Position numbers and translations under genes: made by a program
Shown: positions 16,671 to 21,422 of the stretch, piece after piece
Layout of the letters: each line of letters begins with the position of its first letter
How positions within the stretch are numbered: position 1 is the stretch's first letter
Notes under the pieces: generated by a model
Databases searched by the model: none
Told to the model about the DNA's origin: nothing
The model's input: only the letters and a program-made list of their open reading frames with translations
Origin: DASSNR01 sp036278935
GTDB taxonomy: Bacteria; Gemmatimonadota; Gemmatimonadetes; Gemmatimonadales; Gemmatimonadaceae
Direction: 5' to 3'
DNA: 21,422 nucleotides
NCBI GenBank assembly: GCA_036278935.1
Contig: DASUKA010000148.1
Location: 1 to 21,422, forward strand

Positions 16671-17219
16671 CTACATCTCGGCCTTGCCGCGGTGCTGCGC
16701 GGTCGGTGGAAGATGGCCGTTGAGCCGGAGATAGATGGCCGCGGCCGCATAGTGGTCCGACCAGTCCTCGGCCAGTCCCATCATCGCACCGGCACGCGTG
16801 ATCTTGCGACCACCGAAGAAGGGCACCGATTCGGCCAGTTGCGAGTCATCCACCGTGGCGAGTGCGGAGTGGCAGTAGTCGAAGGACGCCTTGAGCTGTG
16901 CCACGAGCTTGTCCTTGCCGGCCGTCGGCGCGAGCTTGGCATGTGCCGGCGCCGTCTGTCCCGTAATCGTGCTGCACATGTACGCGTTCGACCCGGCGAT
17001 GTGCAGGACCAGCTGGCCGAAGCTCATCTGCTTGGACGTCGGCTTGTAGCTGTACTTGTCAGCCGGCATCTCCTGGGCCGACGCCACCAGATTGCGTTGC
17101 GCGCGCTGCTCCGCGGAGCGCAGCGCGTCAGCAACCGGGGACGCCGGGTCGGCTTGGGCGGCAGCCACGCCCGGGAGGGCGAGCGCGGCAAGCAGCGCGG
17201 TCAAGAGTAATGCGTTCAT
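16671..17219 (-). CDS. Secreted DinB-like protein (four-helix bundle, putative metal-dependent)
   Basis: A 182-residue protein. It has a typical signal peptide: hydrophobic MNALLLTALLAALALPGVAAAQA with likely cleavage after about residue 20-22. The mature part resembles the DinB/YfiT family, with SFGQLVLHIAGSNAYMCS (His73) and AEDWSDHYAAAAIYLRLNG (His156) matching the usual H...H..Y.RLNG pattern. The normal HxxxH pair reads Asp152-xxx-His156, so one metal ligand is changed. DinB-family proteins include thiol transferases and many uncharacterised enzymes; secreted forms are common in soil bacteria. ATG 17219 is preferred because it begins the signal peptide; an upstream in-frame start at 17252 would spoil it. 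It converges on the Rieske gene with a 9-base gap. Confidence 0.82.
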   Translation of the reverse strand: MNALLLTALLAALALPGVAAAQADPASPVADALRSAEQRAQRNLVASAQEMPADKYSYKPTSKQMSFGQLVLHIAGSNAYMCSTITGQTAPAHAKLAPTAGKDKLVAQLKASFDYCHSALATVDDSQLAESVPFFGGRKITRAGAMMGLAEDWSDHYAAAAIYLRLNGHLPPTAQHRGKAEM

Positions 17220-17263
17220 GGCGACGACTCCATCCGTGAGGGGTGAGCGCAATCCTGCAAATT

Positions 17264-17285
17264 GTCGGGCGTTGCGCCGCCCGAC
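17264..17285. promoter_or_regulatory. Perfect 8-bp inverted repeat between dinB-like and acyl-CoA dehydrogenase genes
   Basis: GTCGGGCG (17264-17271), a 6-base loop, and CGCCCGAC (17278-17285), in the 142-bp divergent gap. It is not followed by a T tract in either direction, so an operator for a dimeric regulator (TetR-type regulators often control acyl-CoA dehydrogenase genes) is more likely than a terminator. In such GC-rich DNA chance remains possible. Confidence 0.4.
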
Positions 17286-17361
17286 GCACCTTTGAGTCTG
17301 TGTCAGGCGCGTTCCGCTGGCAAGAGCCGGCCGCGCGCACCGAGGACGTTTCCGGAGTCAC

Positions 17362-19026
17362 GTGAGGCGCTTCATGCCCGAGTTCTATCAGGACGGCCCA
17401 GTGCTGGGCAACCAGTACACGACGGACGCGGTGTTGCGAAGCTATCTGCGGCGCACCCTTCCCGCGCCGCTTCTGGCCGCCTTGGAGCCGGAGTTCGAGC
17501 GGCTCGGCGAGCGCGTGGCGACGGACGTCCTGGCGCTGGGTGAGGCCGCTGAGGCTGACCCGCCGCGGCACGTGCCGTTCGACGCCTGGGGACAGCGCAT
17601 CGATCGGATCGAGACATCGGACGCATGGCGCGCGCTCGGGCGCTTTGCGGCGGAGGAAGGGTTGGTGGCGATTCCATACGAGCGTGCGCACGGTGCCCTG
17701 TCGCGCATCGATCAGTTCGTGCGGCTCTATCTCTTCGGGCCGTCGTCGGCCACATACAGCTGTCCGCTCGCCATGAGCGACGGGGCGGCCCGTGTGCTGG
17801 AGTCGTGTACCGGCGATGCACCCCTCCGCGCCGCGTTCGCGCATCTCGTCTCCCGTGATCCCTCGCAGGCGTGGACGTCGGGACAGTGGATGACGGAACG
17901 GAGCGGGGGCTCGGATGTCGGCGGCACGTCGACCGTGGCGAAACGCGCGGCCGACGGCGGCTTCCGGCTCTATGGCACCAAGTGGTTCACCTCGGCCACG
18001 ACGGCGCAGATGGCCATGACGCTGGCGCGCATCGAAGGGGCGGCCGGCGGGAGCCACGGTCTGAGCCTGTTCTGCGTGGAGCTTCGCGACGAGGCGGGTG
18101 CGCTGCGCGGCGTTCGGGTGCATCGGCTCAAGGACAAGCTGGGTACACGGGCGCTGCCGACGGCGGAGCTGACGATGGACGGCGCGCCAGCGCGCCTGGT
18201 CGGGGAAGAGGGCGTGGGGGTGCGCCGGATCGCGACGCTGTTCAACATCACCCGCGTGCACAACGCGTGCGCGGCGGTGGCCGGCATGCGTCGCGCCATT
18301 GCGCTTGCCCGCAGCTACGCCGACCGCCGCGTGGCCTTCGGCCGGCCGCTCTCCCAACACGCGTTGCATGCGGACACGCTGTTCGCGCTGGAGGTGCAGT
18401 ACGCGGCGGCATTCCACCTCACGTTCCACGTGATCGAGCTGCTGGGCCGCGCGGAATGCAACGTGGCCACCGAGGGCGAGCTGGCGGCGCTCCGGTTGCT
18501 CACGCCGGTGGCCAAGCTGTACACGGCCAAGCAGGCCGTTTCCGTCGCCAGCGAGGCGCTCGAGTGCTTTGGCGGCGCGGGGTACATCGAGGATACCGGG
18601 CTCCCCCGTCTGCTTCGCGACGCACAGGTGCTCCCCATCTGGGAGGGGACGACGAATGTCTTGAGTCTGGATGTGCTGCGCGCTATCGAGCGCGAGCATG
18701 CCTTTGCGCCCTTCCTTGCCGATCTCGACGACCGTCTGGCCCGCGTGCGGGAGCCGGCGATGGCAGGGCTGGCCGCGTTGGTGCGGGAGCGCGCGCATCG
18801 CCTCGCCGAGGTGGTCGAGCGTGCGGGAGGCGGGTCGAGCGAAGGGCTGCGTGCGCAGGCGCGTGACTTCGCCTACGCAGTCGCCCGCGTCACGAGTGGG
18901 GCGCTTCTGGTGGAGCACGCGGCGTGGTGTGCATCGCACGAGGAGGGCCCGCGGTGGGCGATGATCGCCGAGCGGTGGTGCGCTCGCGAACTGGAGAGAG
19001 AATCTATGCCGGGGGGTGTGGCGTAG
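17362..19026 (+). CDS. AidB-like acyl-CoA dehydrogenase
   Basis: A 554-residue FAD flavoprotein of the acyl-CoA dehydrogenase superfamily, AidB branch (E. coli AidB is about 541 residues). Seen: FYQDGPVLGNQYTTDAVLRSYL near the N terminus, the flavin/substrate block GQWMTERSGGSDVGG (174-188), LYGTKWFTSA (203-212), LKDKLGTRALPTAEL, SYADRRVAFGRPL (318-330), and ECFGGAGYIEDTGLPRLLRDAQVLPIWEGTTNV (401-433) with Glu428 at the usual catalytic spot. A helical C-terminal domain of about 110 residues follows; in E. coli AidB the equivalent domain contributes to DNA binding. It may oxidise acyl-CoAs or act in alkylation-stress protection; sequence does not decide. GTG 17362 has GGAG four bases upstream; ATG 17374 is the alternative start. 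Confidence 0.9.
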   Translation: MRRFMPEFYQDGPVLGNQYTTDAVLRSYLRRTLPAPLLAALEPEFERLGERVATDVLALGEAAEADPPRHVPFDAWGQRIDRIETSDAWRALGRFAAEEGLVAIPYERAHGALSRIDQFVRLYLFGPSSATYSCPLAMSDGAARVLESCTGDAPLRAAFAHLVSRDPSQAWTSGQWMTERSGGSDVGGTSTVAKRAADGGFRLYGTKWFTSATTAQMAMTLARIEGAAGGSHGLSLFCVELRDEAGALRGVRVHRLKDKLGTRALPTAELTMDGAPARLVGEEGVGVRRIATLFNITRVHNACAAVAGMRRAIALARSYADRRVAFGRPLSQHALHADTLFALEVQYAAAFHLTFHVIELLGRAECNVATEGELAALRLLTPVAKLYTAKQAVSVASEALECFGGAGYIEDTGLPRLLRDAQVLPIWEGTTNVLSLDVLRAIEREHAFAPFLADLDDRLARVREPAMAGLAALVRERAHRLAEVVERAGGGSSEGLRAQARDFAYAVARVTSGALLVEHAAWCASHEEGPRWAMIAERWCARELERESMPGGVA

Positions 19027-19074
19027 GGTTCGGAGTTCTGAGTTGTGGGTTATGGGTTATGAGATGTGAGCGCG
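19026..19074 (+). repeat. Seven tandem degenerate heptads, G(A/G)GTTNT type
   Basis: Starting in the last base of the acyl-CoA dehydrogenase stop codon, the sequence divides exactly into 7-base units. The first five have consensus G(A/G)GTTNN; two units (19047-19060) are identical GGGTTAT, and the last two (19061-19074) are more diverged. It is visibly AT-richer than the flanks. It shares the G(A/G)G-led 7-base period with the element at 1653-1806, so both may belong to one family of short tandem repeats scattered between genes. Confidence 0.65.
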
Positions 19075-19100
19075 GTGGGAATTTTTTTGAATGGCTTGGA

Positions 19101-19129
19101 TTGACAGGATGCCGAGGCACGGCTATAAC
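19101..19129 (+). promoter_or_regulatory. Near-consensus sigma70 promoter of infA, predicted to give a leaderless mRNA
   Basis: TTGACA (19101-19106, perfect -35), exactly 17 bases, TATAAC (19124-19129, 5/6 match to -10). An AT-rich run (AATTTTTTTGAA, 19080-19091) just upstream could act as an UP element. The -10 box ends only 8 bases before the ATG at 19138, so a normal start site about 7 bases downstream falls at or within about 3 bases of the start codon. It is the best promoter in the window. Confidence 0.85.
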
Positions 19130-19137
19130 GGAGACCC

Positions 19138-19359
19138 ATGGCAAAGCAAGAGGCGATCGAACTGGAAGGGACGGTGACCGAAGTACTTCCCAACGCCACC
19201 TTCCGCGTGTTGCTGGCGAATGGCCATGGGGTGCTGGCCACGCTCGCGGGGAAGATGCGGCGCTTTCGGATCCGTGTGCTCGCCGGCGACCGGGTGACGG
19301 TGGAGGTCTCGCCGTATGATCTGAGCCGAGGGCGCATCACCTTCCGCCACAAGGGGTGA
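19138..19359 (+). CDS. infA: Translation initiation factor IF-1
   Basis: A 73-residue OB-fold protein that binds the A site of the 30S subunit during initiation. It begins MAKQEAIELEGTVTEVLPNATFRVLLANGH and continues with AGKMRRFRIRVLAGDRVTVEVSPYDLSRGRITFRHKG, matching IF-1 end to end at normal length (about 72). The ATG directly follows a strong promoter with almost no leader. A GGAG four bases before the ATG overlaps the predicted transcription start, so it would be mostly absent from the mRNA. The gene stands alone rather than in a ribosomal-protein operon, and converges on a membrane-protein gene 124 bases away. Confidence 0.97.
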   Translation: MAKQEAIELEGTVTEVLPNATFRVLLANGHGVLATLAGKMRRFRIRVLAGDRVTVEVSPYDLSRGRITFRHKG

Positions 19360-19483
19360 GTGGCGGGCGCCCCTCGTCGGAGCGGGCGCAGTGGGACGGA
19401 CGACATCTCCAGAGGATCGCCGGTCGGGCAGGGCGCCGGCGCGCGCACGGTGATCCGCGCGCCGCGCGCATGGGGCCGCGCGC
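19360..19483. other. Convergent intergenic gap after infA
   Basis: 124 very GC-rich bases between the infA stop and the stop of the leftward membrane-protein gene. They contain several GC-rich self-complementary patches (around 19434-19500, GCGCGC-type) but no hairpin followed by a T tract, so no intrinsic terminator is claimed. A GTG-started frame from 19360 looks like noise. Confidence 0.35.
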
Positions 19484-19945
19484 TTACGGCGCGGTGGAAT
19501 CCGTGCTGGTCCGCGACGTTGGCCGCGCCGCCGGCGCTTTCGGCGTCGCTCTGCCGGTACGACCGGTGCGATACTCGACGAAGAGGTGGCGCAGCATGAC
19601 GGCGCCGCCCGGATCACTGCGCGAGAGGAGCGTGATCACGGAGTCGCGCTGACCGAGGATCCGGGCAATCGCCGGCTGGCGCGTTGCCGGCGCCTGCCAC
19701 GCGGTGTTCTGGAGCGTGGTGAAGAATTCACTCGCCAGCCCGCGCGCTGCGTCGTAGCCGCCCTGGTCCGCCTGGAGCGCGGCTGCGCCCAGTGTGGCCT
19801 CTGCCTGCGCGGCCGCCATCTGGGCCCGCGCATCCTCGAGCGCGTGCGTGAGCGACTGTGCCCGCAGGAACTGCCAGAGAAAGCCCGCCACGAACGCCAC
19901 GACTACCGCCAGGATGGTGAATCCGGTTCGCCGCGCAGAAATCAT
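19484..19945 (-). CDS. Small membrane-anchored protein with helical soluble domain, function unknown
   Basis: A 153-residue protein I do not recognise. Residues 9-27 (TILAVVVAFVAGFLWQFL within) form one membrane segment after a short positive N terminus (ISARRTG), so the rest is probably periplasmic. Residues 30-60 are Ala/Gln/Glu-rich and probably coiled coil (ALEDARAQMAAAQAEA). GGYDAARGLASEFFTTLQN (62-80) looks like one TPR-like helix pair. The tail after 130 is low-complexity Thr/Ser/Arg/Pro. The start ATG 19945 has GGAG seven bases upstream on the minus strand. Frame extension to 20083 is unlikely. It converges on infA. A structural or envelope-associated role is possible but not shown. 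Confidence 0.7.
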   Translation of the reverse strand: MISARRTGFTILAVVVAFVAGFLWQFLRAQSLTHALEDARAQMAAAQAEATLGAAALQADQGGYDAARGLASEFFTTLQNTAWQAPATRQPAIARILGQRDSVITLLSRSDPGGAVMLRHLFVEYRTGRTGRATPKAPAARPTSRTSTDSTAP

Positions 19946-20251
19946 GACTCCGCTCCAGGTAAGGGAGGCAGCGGGCCGCGCGATCCCGCGCGGCGCCTCA
20001 CCGCCTCCGGATACTGCCGTTGGCTCGGCAGCACGTGGATCATAATGCGTGCGAGCGGTCGCGGCGACCTCATGCCGACGCACCGATCACGGCACCGCTC
20101 GGGACATTCGTTGCGCGGCGTTCCGCGTGGATCGATGCTTGCCGCACCCATCCGTCCCGTGGTGCGCTCAGCACCGTACCCTCCCGCGTAGCCGGCGCTT
20201 GGCTGGCGAGCGGGGGACGCCCAGAGAGTCATTGCAGCAAAGGAGGTCGAG
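19946..20251. promoter_or_regulatory. 306-bp divergent intergenic region with two small inverted repeats
   Basis: No gene is seen here. There is a perfect 7-bp inverted repeat CCGCGCG/CGCGCGG with a 4-base loop at 19977-19994, and a perfect 6-bp one, CTGCCG/CGGCAG, with a 6-base loop at 20014-20031. A CATAAT -10-like box (20041-20046) lies just after the second, with TTGGCT as a poor -35 at 15-base spacing. This could be a controlled promoter for the PRC-barrel gene with a leader of about 200 bases; the evidence is weak. Confidence 0.35.
20241..20247 (+). promoter_or_regulatory. Strong Shine-Dalgarno of the PRC-barrel/DUF2382 gene
   Basis: AGGAGGT ends four bases before the ATG at 20252, inside the run GCAAAGGAGGTCGAG. 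This is the same sequence and spacing as the M48 protease gene, suggesting high translation when the gene is transcribed. Confidence 0.85.
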
Positions 20252-21334
20252 ATGGCGGACAGGATCAGGCCGGATGCACCGGGAACCGGCGCATCGGAGC
20301 CCAACGCGACGTGGAACATGGATGAGACGCGGCGACTGGCCCCGCTGGATGAACTGGCCGACTACAAGATTGCCGGCGACGACCCCGACGTTCGTGGATG
20401 GGACGTGGAGGCCGCGGGCGGCAAGAAGATCGGTGAGGTGCACGACCTCATCGTCGATACGGCGGCGATGAAGGTACGGTACCTCGACGTCGACGTCGAC
20501 AACGATGTCCTGAACACCGACGAGGACCGCCACATTCTCGTGCCTGTCGGCTGCGCATCACTCCACGAGGATGACAACGAGGTGGTGATCGACAACATCA
20601 CGGTGGAGCAGTTGCTGGAGGTCCCGGCGTTCGCGCATGGCGCCATTACACGCGATTTCGAGTCATCCGTGCGCACCTGCTATCCTGCCGGCGAGGCCAA
20701 TGCGCCGGGAAGGGCGTCGACCGCGGGAACGACTCGCACCGGCACCCCTCCTGATACGCGCGCGCGGTCGGAGCGCACCGGGGCCGCTGCTGCCGCCACG
20801 CCGGGCGCGGTTGCCGGCGCGGCCGATCGCGAAGTTGCCGCCGAGCGCACCGAAGAGCCCTTCTACAAGCACGCGCACTTTGACGAGGACCGGTTCTATG
20901 GCAGACATGGACCAGAGCAGGAAGCGCCGCGGCACATCATCCGCTCCGAAGAGGAGCTGGCGGTGGGCCGGCGCGCGCGACAGGCGGGCGAGGTGGAAGT
21001 GCGCAAGCATGTCGAGACCGAACATGTCAAGAAACAGGTGCCGACCAGGCACGAGGAGGTCACCGTCGAGCGGCATCCGGCGTCGGCCAGTACGCCCGCC
21101 AACCCCGAGATTCGCGAGGATGAGATCCGGATCCCGGTGATGGAAGAGGAGGTAGTGGTGGAGAAGCGCGTGGTGCCGAAGGAAGAGATCGTCATCGAGA
21201 AACACGCGGCGGAGGGGGAGGAGACTGTCGAGGCCGACCTGCGGAAGGAGCGCATCGACGTCGACCGGAAAGGACAGGCGCGCGTACGCAATGCCCCGCG
21301 CGAGGAGCGCCGGCCGGACGAGGACCGCGCATGA
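20252..21334 (+). CDS. PRC-barrel domain plus DUF2382 protein (YsnF/AvaK-like), probable stress protein
   Basis: A 360-residue soluble, very acidic/basic-charged protein. Residues about 33-130 form a PRC-barrel: LDELADYKIAGDDPDVRGWDV, then KKIGEVHDLIVDTAAMKVRYLDVDVD, then HILVPVG. A low-complexity Ala/Thr/Gly/Pro linker spans about 142-200. A DUF2382 domain follows at about 230-345, with SEEELAVGRRARQAGEVEVRKHV, VPTRHEEVTVERHPA, IRIPVMEEEVVVEKR and VVPKEEIVIEK. These are the alternating Glu/Val/Lys strands typical of that family (Bacillus YsnF). This fusion is common in radiation- and desiccation-tolerant or soil bacteria and is linked to general stress, but no biochemical activity is established. 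It has its own strong Shine-Dalgarno and appears monocistronic. Confidence 0.9.
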   Translation: MADRIRPDAPGTGASEPNATWNMDETRRLAPLDELADYKIAGDDPDVRGWDVEAAGGKKIGEVHDLIVDTAAMKVRYLDVDVDNDVLNTDEDRHILVPVGCASLHEDDNEVVIDNITVEQLLEVPAFAHGAITRDFESSVRTCYPAGEANAPGRASTAGTTRTGTPPDTRARSERTGAAAAATPGAVAGAADREVAAERTEEPFYKHAHFDEDRFYGRHGPEQEAPRHIIRSEEELAVGRRARQAGEVEVRKHVETEHVKKQVPTRHEEVTVERHPASASTPANPEIREDEIRIPVMEEEVVVEKRVVPKEEIVIEKHAAEGEETVEADLRKERIDVDRKGQARVRNAPREERRPDEDRA

Positions 21335-21422
21335 TGCGAGCGGCACCGCACGGTACAGCGTATCGCTGCCGGCCGGCGTAATGCACAGGAGGTCGCTCGC
21401 ACCTGTCGGCGCCGGCGCGCCC
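21335..21422. other. Right-edge sequence, no gene seen
   Basis: 88 bases to the window edge. An AGGAGGT occurs at about 21387-21393, but no start codon follows at useful spacing before the end. A gene could begin just beyond the edge. Confidence 0.3.

Noticed and set aside
17128..18939. 603-residue leftward open frame opposite the acyl-CoA dehydrogenase
   Set aside because: Antisense shadow rich in Arg/His/Gln without any family motif; the sense frame is a clear AidB-like enzyme.

Overview
The window comes from a high-GC, Gram-negative bacterium, most likely a member of Gemmatimonadota. This is an inference from gene content and overall look, since no rRNA or marker phylogeny is present. Supporting signs are two heptosyltransferase-type GT9 genes (a lipopolysaccharide core trait), an archaeal-type phosphoglucosamine mutase next to glmS, very high third-position GC, and frequent 4-bp ATGA/GTGA gene overlaps. 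Nothing looks like a phage, transposon, CRISPR array, tRNA or rRNA; this is chromosomal core and near-core DNA.

Layout. Bases 1-2990 are a leftward block: a Cys/Met-metabolism PLP enzyme, a membrane M48 metalloprotease, and the start of purD, which runs off the left edge. The protease and purD overlap by 4 bp. A 202-bp gap in this block carries a G-rich heptad-repeat element arranged as an inverted repeat. From 3086 the genes run rightward: a response regulator/HD-GYP phosphodiesterase, then glmM-like, glmS, dtd and maf, ending at 8613. The glmM/glmS pair supplies glucosamine phosphates for peptidoglycan and LPS. dtd and maf are housekeeping proofreading and nucleotide-cleaning genes.

Bases 8614-12785 are a surface-glycan block. 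One GT9 gene faces left and abuts maf stop to stop. A divergent GT9 gene, a DUF4254-like gene split into two overlapping frames, and a GT4 glycosyltransferase face right. After a small HicB-like gene comes a tightly coupled three-gene operon (13361-16661): a fold-type I aminotransferase-like enzyme, an ornithine cyclodeaminase/mu-crystallin family protein, and a Rieske mononuclear iron oxygenase with a glutamate at the bridging position. This operon is the best candidate for an undescribed pathway, probably acting on an amino-acid-derived or quaternary amine compound.

The right end holds a secreted DinB-like protein (leftward), an AidB-like acyl-CoA dehydrogenase (rightward), infA behind a near-consensus promoter so close to the ATG that its mRNA is probably leaderless, a small membrane-anchored protein of unknown role (leftward), and a PRC-barrel/DUF2382 protein with a strong Shine-Dalgarno. 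A second heptad-repeat tract lies between the acyl-CoA dehydrogenase and infA.
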